From positions 1-60,806 of the forward strand of contig JAOUHU010000013.1 in assembly GCA_029884455.1 (NCBI GenBank): a stretch of 60,806 nucleotides of DNA, written 5' to 3'. Below the pieces are notes generated by a model. The model was not told the origin of the DNA. It worked only from the letters and a program-made list of their open reading frames with translations, and did no database searches. Both the position numbers and the translations under genes were made by a program. Origin of the DNA: Gammaproteobacteria bacterium. GTDB lineage: Bacteria; Pseudomonadota; Gammaproteobacteria; Steroidobacterales; Woeseiaceae. Positions 19,278 to 28,305 of the stretch are shown piece after piece; within the stretch, counting starts at the first letter, position 1, and the number at the start of each line of letters is the position of its first letter.

Positions 19278-19605
19278 GGCTTACTTCCCTTTGCGTCCGG
19301 CGTGAAAGGTCGGGCAATCGAGGTTATCGGAAGTTTGGCTCGTCAGCAAAATTTGTCGGTGAATTCAGGCACGGGTGGCGCCTCGACGGCCCGGTAAAAG
19401 GTGATTGGAGTGCCCCGGGCAAAGTCGAGACCGCTGAGCCTCAAAGTGTGGGCTGCCCGCAGGCCCCGGGGCCGGCGCCAACGCAATCAGAACCGGCGAA
19501 CAACCGAATCTGGCATCATTATTGTGTTTGACAAATAGCTGTTAGACCCGAAAATTGAATCAAGTCCACAAGAAATCAATCCACAAGACAGGATGGCGTA
19601 AAAGG
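19278..19605. promoter_or_regulatory. Divergent promoter region
   Basis: 328 bases between the minus-strand lipoprotein gene and the plus-strand amidohydrolase gene. A TTGACA at about 19528 on plus, with a weak GAAAAT 17 bases downstream, is a candidate promoter for the amidohydrolase operon. No other structure was recognised. Confidence 0.35.
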
Positions 19606-20994
19606 ATGAATAGGACGTTCTTGACAGGGTTAGCCACGCTAATTTTCGCGCTTACCAGCGCGCCGGCAAGCAAAGCTGAAGAAGTTGATTTGATCGTAAA
19701 AAACGGAATCGTTTTGACGATGAACGCCGGTAAAGAGATTTTAAGCGACGGTGTCGTCATTGTTAAAGGCAACAAAATAGTAGAGGTTGGGGGTGTCGAG
19801 ATCCTGGGAAAATATTCATCTGGCGATGCAATAGATGCGCAAGGCGGCATCATCATGCCAGGGATGATAAATACTCATACCCATGCATCCATGAGCGTGT
19901 TCAGAAGTTTAGCGGACGATGTTCCCGATAGATTAAACAGATATATATTTCCATTAGAAAACAAAATGGTGTCAGAGGAGATGGTATATATCGGAGCCGT
20001 TCACGCGGCGATTGAAATGGCCAAGGCAGGCGTTACCACAATGGTAGACATGTACCTATTTGAAGAAAGTGCCGCTCGAGCTGTAAAGGAAATTGGGCTT
20101 AGGGGCGTAATGGCACAAAACATTATCAAATATCCCACCGCAGACGGGGCGGATGGAAATGCCAAACTGGAGCTGGCGACCGCGTTTGTAGAAAAATATA
20201 AAGATGACGAACTGATTACACCAGCATTCGGGCCTCACGCTCCGCATACTGTAACGAAGGAAAATCTGGAAAAAATAGCAGAGTTATCTGAAAAATATGA
20301 TGTTCCGGTGTCCATGCATGTGGCGGAGACCCAGGAAGAGTTTGATAAGTTTCAATCAGAATTTGGAATGACGCCCATCGAATATTTGGATTCTGTGGGA
20401 ATGCTAAACGAGAGACTTATCGCAGCTCATTGTATTTTTGTAACAGACAGTGATATTGAGCTCATGAAACTACGGGATGTAGGAATTGCTCATAACATGG
20501 TCGCCAACATAAAGTCAGCGAAGGGTGTATCACCAGCGCTCAAAATGTTTGACGATGGCCTTAATATCGGGCTTGGCACGGATGGTCCCATGAGCGGCAA
20601 TACTTTGGATATTATTGGCCAAATGGGATATGTCGCAAAGTTACACAAGCTGGTTAATAACGATAGGTCAGCGATGCCACCATACAAAGTGGTAGAAATG
20701 GCTACGATGGGCGGAGCAAGAGCTATTCACAGGGAGGACGAATTGGGCTCTTTGGAGCGCGGCAAACTGGCAGATATCGTAATTGTCGAAACAGAATCTA
20801 CCAATATGCAACCGATTTTTGATCCCTATTCGGTATTGGTCTATTCCGCTAATGCATCAAACGTGGATACCGTAATTGTAAACGGCAAGATAGTCGTGTC
20901 GGAAAAAGCCCTGCGGACTTATGATGAGGAAAAAAGCAGGGCAGCTATGAAAGAGTTTTCAAAAAAAGTCGAAGAAATTACGGAAACTTTGTGA
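19606..20994 (+). CDS. Exported amidohydrolase/deaminase of the SsnA-TrzA family
   Basis: 462 aa from ATG 19606, which begins a signal peptide (MNRTFLTGLATLIFALTSAPASKAEE); an upstream in-frame start at 19555 would bury it. Metal-dependent TIM-barrel hydrolase: NTHTHASM (two metal His), HVAET, IAAHC, and GLGTDGP with the catalytic Asp, all in the order found in MTA/SAH deaminases and atrazine chlorohydrolase relatives. It would act on an aminated heterocycle or similar compound. Export to the periplasm is unusual for this family. It starts a plus-strand operon with an NSS transporter and a PLP lyase; GC is lower than in the core genes. Confidence 0.88.
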   Translation: MNRTFLTGLATLIFALTSAPASKAEEVDLIVKNGIVLTMNAGKEILSDGVVIVKGNKIVEVGGVEILGKYSSGDAIDAQGGIIMPGMINTHTHASMSVFRSLADDVPDRLNRYIFPLENKMVSEEMVYIGAVHAAIEMAKAGVTTMVDMYLFEESAARAVKEIGLRGVMAQNIIKYPTADGADGNAKLELATAFVEKYKDDELITPAFGPHAPHTVTKENLEKIAELSEKYDVPVSMHVAETQEEFDKFQSEFGMTPIEYLDSVGMLNERLIAAHCIFVTDSDIELMKLRDVGIAHNMVANIKSAKGVSPALKMFDDGLNIGLGTDGPMSGNTLDIIGQMGYVAKLHKLVNNDRSAMPPYKVVEMATMGGARAIHREDELGSLERGKLADIVIVETESTNMQPIFDPYSVLVYSANASNVDTVIVNGKIVVSEKALRTYDEEKSRAAMKEFSKKVEEITETL

Positions 20995-21130
20995 GCTTAA
21001 AGGGTGGGTTGTTCAGCGAGCTCGTTAAAAGCGCTGAACTATGAGCCTGGTGATCCGCCTTGGTGGTCAGCGCTGCGCCCGCTACTCGCCTTGCTGATCG
21101 AGAAATAAAATAACAAGAAAGGGTATCTCG

Positions 21131-22432
21131 ATGGCTGCCAGAGAAACGTTTACTTCCCGGTTTTCCACGATTCTGACCATGATTGGCTTTGCTGTTGGCC
21201 TTGGCAATGTTTGGCGATTTCCTTACATGATGGGTGAGTACGGCGGCTCCGCATTTCTCATCGTCTACTTGGTCTTCACGCTCTTGCTCGCTATTCCCGC
21301 AATGACTGCGGAGTGGACCCTGGGTCGCGAAACCAGGAAAGGACCGATCGGCGCGCTCTCGAGCGTTTGGGGCCAGAAGTGGGGAAAGCGTATTGGCACG
21401 CTGCTCGTGTTTACGATCGCTATTTCGACGTCATACTACATCGTCGTTATCGGCAACGTCGCGTTTGCGGCCTCTTTTTCAATTCTGAATGGTTTTACGG
21501 ATTCCACGTTCGCAACTTTCGACCAACAGTATTCGAACGGTTGGCTGCAATACTGCTTTAGCGTCGGTGTCTTGTGTTTGATCATGGTGGTCTTGTCTCG
21601 TGGATTAAACAAGGGTATTGAAGCCGTCAGTCAGCTTTTTGTTCCTTTTTTCGCGCTCGTTATTTGCTATCTGGTTGTAAATGCATTTTTTCTTCCAGGC
21701 GCACCTGCAAAGTTTGCCGAGTTTCTAAAGCCTGACTTTTCAGCGCTGGAAGCAGAACATATTTTCGCGGCACTCGGCCAGGCGTTTTTCTCGTTAGGAC
21801 TCGCGGGGACAATTATGGTCATGTATGGCTCGTATATGGCCGACGACCAGAATATTCCGCGAATTGCCGCATTCACTGCACTCGGCGATGTTGGCGCGGC
21901 GTTCCTGGCATCGTTGTTTATCGTTCCGACCATTCTGGTGTTTGAGCTGGACCTGTCGCAAGGGCCAACGCTGGTTTTCGCCACGCTACCGAAGTTGTTC
22001 AGCGTGATGCCGGGTGGTCGAATTCTTGGTAGTGGCTTTCTACTGGCGTTGACGCTAATAGCTTTTCTATCCGCACTGGGGGCGATCGAAGCCATTGTCG
22101 GCAGTATTAGTGAGGAGCTTCGCGTACGTTCCGGACGAACACGGGTGATCATTGCTGTTTTATTCGTGGAGGCGGCCGTCATGTTGCCGAGCTCTCTCGA
22201 TCCAAGCATTGTCGGGATTCTCGATCTGATTTTCGGCTCGGGCATGCAGATGTTGGGTAGCGTAATAGCCATCATCACAGTGGCATGGGGATTGGGGCAA
22301 GTTAAAACCAATTTACAAATATTCGGAGAAACCAGTCATGGTTGGCACACGACCTATTTCTTTTGGTTGAAATGGGTAGTTCCAGTTGTGATATTGGTCG
22401 TCCTCGGCGGTTATGTGGCGAGCAACATCTAG
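21131..22432 (+). CDS. Sodium:neurotransmitter symporter (NSS/SNF) family transporter
   Basis: 433 aa, about eleven membrane segments. TM1 carries FAVGLGNVWRFPYMMGEYGG, the unwound substrate/sodium-binding segment of LeuT-type transporters; TM6 is GQAFFSLGLAGTIMVMYGSY; TM8 is LTLIAFLSALGAIEAIVG. Such proteins import amino acids or related amines with Na+. A good ribosome binding site (AAAGGG, seven bases before ATG) is present. Flanked by the exported amidohydrolase and the PLP lyase, it probably imports the product of the former for the latter. Confidence 0.92.
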   Translation: MAARETFTSRFSTILTMIGFAVGLGNVWRFPYMMGEYGGSAFLIVYLVFTLLLAIPAMTAEWTLGRETRKGPIGALSSVWGQKWGKRIGTLLVFTIAISTSYYIVVIGNVAFAASFSILNGFTDSTFATFDQQYSNGWLQYCFSVGVLCLIMVVLSRGLNKGIEAVSQLFVPFFALVICYLVVNAFFLPGAPAKFAEFLKPDFSALEAEHIFAALGQAFFSLGLAGTIMVMYGSYMADDQNIPRIAAFTALGDVGAAFLASLFIVPTILVFELDLSQGPTLVFATLPKLFSVMPGGRILGSGFLLALTLIAFLSALGAIEAIVGSISEELRVRSGRTRVIIAVLFVEAAVMLPSSLDPSIVGILDLIFGSGMQMLGSVIAIITVAWGLGQVKTNLQIFGETSHGWHTTYFFWLKWVVPVVILVVLGGYVASNI

Positions 22433-22458
22433 TTTTGGCTTAATAATTTGGAAAATCT

Positions 22459-23589
22459 ATGACTCGTAATTTCTCAACTCGTGCAATACATGATGGTGAA
22501 GGCTGGGATAAGTCAACCGGCGCTCATAACACCCCTATATACCAAACGGCCACATTTTCATTCGAGACTGCCGAAGACATGGCGGCCGCCATCATGGACC
22601 ATCCCTTGGAGAGTTTCTTTTATTCAAGAACAGCCAATCCAACGACGGCGGCGCTTGAGAAAAAAATGGCATCGTTGGAAGGCGCTGAGGCCGCATTGAT
22701 TACGTCATCGGGAATGGCCGCAGTTGCAATCTCAATTCTTATATCTGCGAGAGCAGGCGAACACGTCATTGTGACGAATGACCTTTTTGTAATTAGTCGC
22801 CAATTTTTCGAAAAAGATTGCCCGGCAATGGGCATCGAAGTGTCGATGGTCGACGTAAGAAACTTGCAGGATGTCGAGAATGCTATTCGACCCAACACAA
22901 GGGCGTTGTTCATCGAGACGGTAACCAACCCCAATTTACACATCTCCGATGTCGCGGCGTTTCGCTCGTTGGCGGACAAGTACAATCTGATATTGATTGC
23001 AGACAACACATTCCTGAGTCCGTATCTGTTAAGACCTGTTGAGCAGGGAGCTCATATTGTGCTGCATTCAGCGACTAAATATATCAGCGGGCACGGTGAC
23101 ACCGTTGCCGGAGTCTTGGCCGGGTCGAAGAAGAGCATGGACAAAGCGCGATTGAAGCTGGATACGTTCGGTCAATGTCTGAGCCCAATAGCATCCTGGC
23201 TGGTAATGCGTGGGGTGCGTACATTGCCGTTGCGAATGCGTCAGCATTGCGCGAATGCCCAGGCGCTGGCTGAGTACCTGGAAGGTCACGAGCTCGTGGA
23301 ATGGGTGAAGTATCCAGGGCTAGAGTCCCATCCGCAGTATTCGCTGGCCAGATCCTCTTTGCCCAATGGCTGCGGCGGAATCGTCAGCTTTCGGATCAAA
23401 GGCGGGGCAGACGAAATGAACCGGTTTGCGAATAGCCATGAGCTTTTTGGCAAGGGCGTGAGCTTGGGCGACGTGTGCACACTGGTATATCCGCAGCCCT
23501 GGCGAGACAATCTGATTCGAATTTCCGTCGGTTGTGAAGATGCGGGCGATATTATTGAGGAGTTCGAAAAGGCGCTCGCTGCAGTATAG
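22459..23589 (+). CDS. PLP-dependent Cys/Met metabolism enzyme (cystathionine gamma-synthase/methionine gamma-lyase family)
   Basis: 376 aa. Fold-type I PLP enzyme: TPIYQTATFSFET, FFYSRTANPTTAALE, ALITSSGMAAV, ETVTNPNLHISDV, IADNTFLSPYLLRP, and the Schiff-base lysine in HSATKYISGHGD. These features cannot separate cystathionine gamma-synthase, gamma-lyase and O-acetylhomoserine sulfhydrylase; next to an amino-acid-type transporter a lyase acting on an imported sulfur amino acid is most likely. The gene starts 26 bases after the transporter stop. Confidence 0.88.
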   Translation: MTRNFSTRAIHDGEGWDKSTGAHNTPIYQTATFSFETAEDMAAAIMDHPLESFFYSRTANPTTAALEKKMASLEGAEAALITSSGMAAVAISILISARAGEHVIVTNDLFVISRQFFEKDCPAMGIEVSMVDVRNLQDVENAIRPNTRALFIETVTNPNLHISDVAAFRSLADKYNLILIADNTFLSPYLLRPVEQGAHIVLHSATKYISGHGDTVAGVLAGSKKSMDKARLKLDTFGQCLSPIASWLVMRGVRTLPLRMRQHCANAQALAEYLEGHELVEWVKYPGLESHPQYSLARSSLPNGCGGIVSFRIKGGADEMNRFANSHELFGKGVSLGDVCTLVYPQPWRDNLIRISVGCEDAGDIIEEFEKALAAV

Positions 23590-24111
23590 AACCATTTTTG
23601 GCCACAGAGGATTCTTCTTGTGATCTCAATTTCGAGAATGAAAGCGCACATTGGGCAGTATTGTGTGGCCAGAACGTTTAGCTCGGGCGTCCGTCGCGCA
23701 GAACGAACGACATTCTCGCTGGGCAGGTACAGACCAAAAGAGGCGCCCGCACTGGAAGATGCATTCTGACCGTCGTGGTGCCTTTTGATCTGCGAACGCC
23801 AAAAAAGTATTCCGCTGTTGCCAGCGTCAGCATATCCCGACCGTGCCGACTGACGGTGACAATCTCGCAAAGGCATCAAGATGCGAAAGCGCAGCAAGAA
23901 AAACCTGCCGTTAATGCAACGGATACCCACAGCATGCCACAGGTAGTGCCGCTTGCCATCGGTTTTGACGAAGACTTTAGCCTAGATGACTTCGCTTTAA
24001 TCTGCGAGCGTATAAAGCGCCGAACTTAATGCACCAAAGACGGACCAGATTCTCTGGTGACGATGATGACTCGTTCGGTCGGCAGATCTTCGATTTAAGG
24101 CGTCAGTACCG
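23590..24111. other. Intergenic region between convergent operons, no supported gene
   Basis: About 520 bases. A 50-codon frame from a GTG at 23620 and an 84-codon frame at 23775 have no recognisable domain, no convincing ribosome binding site and no neighbour-like codon pattern. No strong terminator hairpin was found, although two convergent operons end here. It may hold decayed sequence. Confidence 0.35.
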
Positions 24112-25176
24112 CTATGGGGAGTTGTCAGACTCTTCGAGAATCAATTCTTCGAGTTTGCGGCGAAACTGCAATGATGCCGCATCCAGTCCCAGCTTGATGT
24201 GTCTCGTAGTCTCATTGGCTATCCCAGTGTGTACTGCCTCCAGTACGTCACGATCTTCAAGGAACGCCGCTCTGGCGTCAGCGGCTATCGACGCAGTCAC
24301 TGCTTCGTTGTCGGGATCGGTATTTCGGTGCTGTAGCCAGTGATAGCGCGTGTTGTTCGCATCGATCGGTGTCATAAAATGATAGGAAATCATGACATAT
24401 GTTAGTTGGTCGATCTTGAAATCCGGGCCACCCTTCCCGGCTGGAACGTAAATCCCCTTGTTAATCGCGGTGCACGGGTACTGCGCCTCATAGTATTGAT
24501 ACCGGTCGCAATCTCCTTCGAATTGGAGAAGAGGTGCATAGAAGGGCGGTGGTTTGTTTCCGTATATCCATCGATGAACGACTAGCCCTTTGTCCGTTTC
24601 GGTGATTTCCAGTGGTGTGTTATCCGTGCCAGGGGCCGCAAAGGAAGCGCGATGTACCCAAGCGACATGTGAAGGGTCCAGGAGATTGTCCATGATGTAT
24701 TTGTAGTTGCATGCGAATGTTAGGGCATCGCCCTTCGAGATTTTCCAATCCGGGTTGTCGTAGTTTTCGATGTTCACTATCAAGTTGTCATCGGAAAGGT
24801 CAGCATTGCCCATCCAGATCCATACCAAACCCCATCTGTCGATTACGGGATAGCTGCGAACAACTGCCGAAGGCGGGATTCGATCTTGTGTCGGCGCGGC
24901 AACGCATTGACCGGACCGATCGAATTGCAGTCCGTGATAGCCGCATTCAATGTTGTCATTCAATAGCCGACCTTTCGACAATGGCAATCGTCGGTGCGGA
25001 CAGGAATCTTCCAAGGCAACCGGATCGCCGTTTTTGGAGCGGTACAGGACTATATTCTCATCCAGTATACGGAGTGCTGTCAGGTTCGCTCCTACGTCCG
25101 AGGAGAGTGCCGCCACATACCAGCTATTTCTAAGATACATTTCCTGTCCCAATGTAGGCGAGGACATTGGGAGCAC
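24112..25176 (-). CDS. Rieske non-haem iron oxygenase, terminal oxygenase subunit (VanA-like)
   Basis: 354 aa. The Rieske [2Fe-2S] site is C59-P-H61 and C78-G-Y-H81; the mononuclear iron site is in NLLDPSH170VAWVH175, with an Asp supplied later. This layout matches aromatic O-demethylases such as vanillate demethylase and relatives. The GTG at 25176 overlaps the upstream TAG; ATG 25167 is an alternative. It is the last gene of a minus-strand operon with an AhpD-like protein, an HD protein and an NhaC-type antiporter. No reductase gene is nearby, so electrons must come from elsewhere. Substrate unknown. Confidence 0.9.
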   Translation of the reverse strand: MLPMSSPTLGQEMYLRNSWYVAALSSDVGANLTALRILDENIVLYRSKNGDPVALEDSCPHRRLPLSKGRLLNDNIECGYHGLQFDRSGQCVAAPTQDRIPPSAVVRSYPVIDRWGLVWIWMGNADLSDDNLIVNIENYDNPDWKISKGDALTFACNYKYIMDNLLDPSHVAWVHRASFAAPGTDNTPLEITETDKGLVVHRWIYGNKPPPFYAPLLQFEGDCDRYQYYEAQYPCTAINKGIYVPAGKGGPDFKIDQLTYVMISYHFMTPIDANNTRYHWLQHRNTDPDNEAVTASIAADARAAFLEDRDVLEAVHTGIANETTRHIKLGLDAASLQFRRKLEELILEESDNSP

Positions 25177-25748
25177 TACTCATAGTAGCCAATTGAATCA
25201 CCATCCGTAGTAACACCCAGCCCATTCAACAACCGATTCGAATAATTGAAATAAGCGGCGACCTGATTTACCTCGAGAATTTCGCCATCCGTACACTCGC
25301 TTTCGCGAAGCGAATCGATATCTGAGGCCTTCATCGTTGCTACATCGGTAGTTAGTTTCGCCGCGTAACGTATCAGCGCTAACTGCTTACCCTGAAATTG
25401 TGTCTCCGGTTTTCCTGCTTTTAGGCTGTGCAGAATATCGTCACATCGCTTCTCATCGCCAAGCAATCGCCTCACGTTCATGAAATGGTGGGTCAAACTG
25501 TATGCGCAATCGTTCTTGATGCTGACGTAACACGCGACGACCTCCAGAAACCATAGTGGCAATGTGATATCCGGGTGGTGCAAGACACTACGGTAGAGGG
25601 TCACGTGGCCGTGCATCGTGTGGGGCCGCAAGGAATGCACCTTCATGACATTGTCGACTGTGCCATGCGGCGTCATTGCCTCGTTATATAACTCCCGCAG
25701 AACGCCAGTCGCCTCGTCCTCCGGAATCATTCTAATCCAAGCTGTCAT
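25176..25748 (-). CDS. AhpD-like / carboxymuconolactone-decarboxylase-fold peroxidase-related protein
   Basis: 190 aa, all helical. The conserved active-site strip reads LEVVACYVSIKNDCAYSLTHH, with Glu69, Cys81 and His87/88. Many peroxidase-related members have C-x-Y-C here; this one has C-A-Y-S, so the redox pair may be incomplete or use Cys73. It overlaps the Rieske gene start by one base. It possibly protects the pathway from peroxide or processes an intermediate. The family role is poorly defined. Confidence 0.8.
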   Translation of the reverse strand: MTAWIRMIPEDEATGVLRELYNEAMTPHGTVDNVMKVHSLRPHTMHGHVTLYRSVLHHPDITLPLWFLEVVACYVSIKNDCAYSLTHHFMNVRRLLGDEKRCDDILHSLKAGKPETQFQGKQLALIRYAAKLTTDVATMKASDIDSLRESECTDGEILEVNQVAAYFNYSNRLLNGLGVTTDGDSIGYYE

Positions 25749-25791
25749 TAACTACTCCCAGTACCCATCAGGCACGGTCGGCAGAGTATTC

Positions 25792-26439
25792 CTATGGGAC
25801 AGACGGTGAGCCCGAGAATACTCGCCGCACCATCGGCTCGAAAAACTCGATTGATAGGCTCTCGATGTTCGGATTGATTGCTACGATATCGTAATGCTCG
25901 ATGAATTGCGCGGTCCAATCGAAATACTCGTGGCCTCGCCATTGTTCGCGAGCGTTGATGAATTCCGGGTCTTCCGGCTGGTAAAACCCGTGCAGATGAA
26001 TTCGCTGAAAAATCTCGTGGTGCTCGAGCATCCATATGTTTTTCTCAGAAACGAACGGTCGAAGCAGGTCGGCAGCGAAACGTCCATGATTTTCGGGGCA
26101 GATGATAAATCCGGCATCGTGGAACAGGCCTGTGACGATCGTGTCCTCATCGTGGCCATCGCTGTGCAGCATCGTCGCCGTCTGCAGGCAGTGCTCGTAG
26201 TTATTGATCAGGTAGCCGAACGTGGGCGCGTCTCGTGACGCCAACAGAAGCTCGAGTGCCTGTCTGGCGCGTTCCTCTGCCAGGTAGACCGCACGCTGTC
26301 GATTCATGACTGCCCAGTCTTCAGGGCTATAGTCGCCCATATTGCATGGCTCTATGTACTGCCAGTCAACGCGCAGCAGTTTATCGCGCTCACCAGCCTT
26401 TCGCCGTATGGGTGGGTAGCTTGTCTTTTTAGCTGTCAT
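25792..26439 (-). CDS. HD-domain protein resembling PhnZ-type mixed-valence di-iron oxygenases
   Basis: 215 aa. The motif order H83 (YEHCLQTA), H107-D108 (GLFHDAGF), H118 (PENHGRFAADLL), H140/H141 (EHHEIFQ) and a C-terminal Asp (174 or 184) matches PhnZ as I recall it. The spacing between the first His and the HD pair is 24 residues in both, and EH-x-LQ is shared. PhnZ-like enzymes oxidise and cleave C-P or related bonds using a di-iron site, but the PhnZ Tyr/Glu lid residues are not conserved here. It starts three bases after the antiporter stop, so it is co-transcribed. Plain HD phosphohydrolase is the alternative. Confidence 0.75.
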   Translation of the reverse strand: MTAKKTSYPPIRRKAGERDKLLRVDWQYIEPCNMGDYSPEDWAVMNRQRAVYLAEERARQALELLLASRDAPTFGYLINNYEHCLQTATMLHSDGHDEDTIVTGLFHDAGFIICPENHGRFAADLLRPFVSEKNIWMLEHHEIFQRIHLHGFYQPEDPEFINAREQWRGHEYFDWTAQFIEHYDIVAINPNIESLSIEFFEPMVRRVFSGSPSVP

Positions 26440-26442
26440 GAC

Positions 26443-27828
26443 TTATGGGTTTCTACGCTGCCGGAATATTCCATAGCCCAAATAGGCGAGGATAATGGAC
26501 AACAGTGGATTGACGTAGTTAAAGAACGCCCATGGAGCGTATTCCAGCGGTGACATCGCCAGTACTCCCGTAATAAACGCTCCGGAAGTTGTCCACGGGA
26601 TTAATGATGTGCTGAGTGTGGCGCCTTCTTCCAGGCACCGGGAGAGCATGTGTTTCTCGAGATTATGCGCCTCGTAAGAATCTTTGAATATCTGCCCGCC
26701 GAATATGATGGAAAGATACGCCTCGCCCATGCTCATGTTGGCAATGACGCCGGCGCCAATCGTGGTCGCTACCAGGCTTGCGGAACGCTTGATACGATTC
26801 AGCAGCCCGCTCAGCAATACTCGTACGAAACCCATACGATCGAGGATACCGCCGAGCGACAAGGCGAGCAATGCGAGTGACATCGTCCACATCATGCTTT
26901 CTAAACCGCCGCGGCTGAGGAGCACATCGAGACGCTCGAGACCCGTGTCAGCGACATAGCCGACATGCAGACTATTCAGTACCTCCGTAGCGGTTCGATC
27001 TTGCATTGCGACGGCTAGCACTACTGCGGTAGCAACACCGCCCAGCATGCTGGCTTCGGCCGGCGCTCGTCTGATGCTGAGCACGAGCAATACGATCAGC
27101 GGCAGCAGAGTCAGCGGGTTAATTGTGAATTCAATCGCGAGATGTTGCTTTAATTCGAGTAGTTCCTGCGCGGACAATGTCTGGCTGCTGTAACTCAACC
27201 CAACGAATGTAAACATGACCAGGCAAATGACGTACGTAGGGACGGTCGTGTACATCATCGACTTGATGTGAGAGTAAAGATCCGTACCAGCGCTCATGGC
27301 CGCGAGATTAGTCGTGTCCGACACGGGCGACATCTTGTCGCCGAAGCTTGCGCCGGAAACGACCATGCCGGCTACCAGCGGCAGTGGAATGCTTAGCGCA
27401 CCGCCAAGTCCCATGAGGACAACACCGATCGTCCCTATCGTCCCCCATGCCGTGCCAGTCGCGAGCGACATGAGGCTGCACAGCACCAGACCGGCTGGCA
27501 GAAAGATGGCCGGGTGCAGTATGTCCACGCCGTAGTAGATGAGGCCACCGATCGTCCCGGCTTCGATGAACGCGGCGATCAGAACACCGATTAGAAAAAA
27601 GATAAAGATCGCGCCGAGGCCTTTATGGATCCCAGAAATCATTGCGGACTTGATTTCCTGGAAGTGAAAGCCAAGGAATGTGGCATGGCCGGCAACCCAC
27701 ACGAGCGCGATCAACAGCAGGCTATGCAAGCTGATGCCCAGCCACAGCAACCCGGCGATCACGGTCACGATGACTCCGCCAAAACAGGCCATAGACTGCG
27801 CAAAACCGGGTTCTTGTGGACCCTTCAT
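26443..27828 (-). CDS. NhaC-family Na+/H+ antiporter-like transporter
   Basis: 461 aa from ATG 27828; the frame is open to 27867 but the residues before MKGPQEPGF look non-coding. About eleven to twelve membrane segments. NhaC hallmarks: ATGTAWGTIGTIG, GASFGDKMSPVSDTTNLAAMSAGTDLYSH, and GEAYLSIIFGGQIF near the C-terminus. Members exchange Na+ for H+ or for organic acids and osmolytes. As first gene of the HD/AhpD/Rieske operon it may carry the operon's substrate or product rather than act in ion balance only. Confidence 0.9.
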   Translation of the reverse strand: MKGPQEPGFAQSMACFGGVIVTVIAGLLWLGISLHSLLLIALVWVAGHATFLGFHFQEIKSAMISGIHKGLGAIFIFFLIGVLIAAFIEAGTIGGLIYYGVDILHPAIFLPAGLVLCSLMSLATGTAWGTIGTIGVVLMGLGGALSIPLPLVAGMVVSGASFGDKMSPVSDTTNLAAMSAGTDLYSHIKSMMYTTVPTYVICLVMFTFVGLSYSSQTLSAQELLELKQHLAIEFTINPLTLLPLIVLLVLSIRRAPAEASMLGGVATAVVLAVAMQDRTATEVLNSLHVGYVADTGLERLDVLLSRGGLESMMWTMSLALLALSLGGILDRMGFVRVLLSGLLNRIKRSASLVATTIGAGVIANMSMGEAYLSIIFGGQIFKDSYEAHNLEKHMLSRCLEEGATLSTSLIPWTTSGAFITGVLAMSPLEYAPWAFFNYVNPLLSIILAYLGYGIFRQRRNP

Positions 27829-27930
27829 AGATCTACTTCTGAGGAGAAGGTGGCTGCATTCTAACAATAAGCAGTTCTACAGGCGGATTGTGCAGTTTCG
27901 TTGTTTCGAAGCGATGAAGATCGCCACCTA

Positions 27931-28171
27931 TTAGTCCACACGTGTGATGTCCATCGTCCAATTGGCTTTCCAGGCAGCGACCTCCGGCAGGAAGTATGCC
28001 TGCTCCCACAGGACGCGATCGTCGGACACTTTCGTCCATACAAATCGCATGCGGAGTTCTCGTGCCGGGCATCGTTAATCAGGTCGCTGACTGGCGCTGC
28101 AGCGACATCGCGGTTTCGCTCAATCCGAGCAGGGGCACGGCGAATAAGGGTAGGCATGCCAGATGTTTCAT
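27931..28171 (-). pseudogene. Remnant of a small secreted protein
   Basis: ATG 28171 begins a signal-peptide-like stretch (MKHLACLPLFAVPLLGLSETA) that stops after 30 codons. A second frame continues with DVAAAPVSDLINDARHENSA, and a third frame (27931-28050) reads MRFVWTKVSDDRVLWEQAYF and ends KANWTMDITRVD, which looks like the C-terminus of a DUF1579-like secreted protein. Two or more frameshifts or deletions therefore broke one gene. Assignment of the family is tentative. Confidence 0.45.
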
Positions 28172-28223
28172 AGGAATCAATTGCGCCTTGGCTATGTGGA
28201 GCGTAGTTATACTAGTATTCCCG

Positions 28224-28237
28224 TGAAATCGTTTCCA
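28224..28237. promoter_or_regulatory. Candidate LacI-family operator upstream of isomerase operon
   Basis: TGAAATCGTTTCCA has a central CG and 5 of 7 palindromic pairs, similar to TGAAA/TGGAAA-type LacI sites. It lies about 69 bases before the ATG at 28306. It differs from the site at 16809, so a different LacI protein may read it. Pattern-based only. Confidence 0.3.
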
Positions 28238-28305
28238 CCGCAGGGTCAATAAACGCAACCTTCGAACAAGAGCCGGCACGCTGCAAATAACAAAGGATTC
28301 AAACT

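Larger units (their letters stand above)
27829..28305. other. Intergenic region with gene remnant and promoter
   Basis: About 477 bases. It holds the decayed secreted-protein gene at 27931-28171 (minus) and a LacI-like operator candidate at 28224-28237, before the isomerase operon starting at 28306. No intact gene fits here. Confidence 0.45.

Noticed and set aside
21003..21107. Small 33-codon frame (GTG start) before the NSS transporter
   Set aside because: It could suggest a small transporter subunit, but has no membrane-like pattern of that family and no ribosome binding site.
23620..23769. 50-codon open frame from GTG
   Set aside because: No recognisable domain and no good start signal; left as non-coding.
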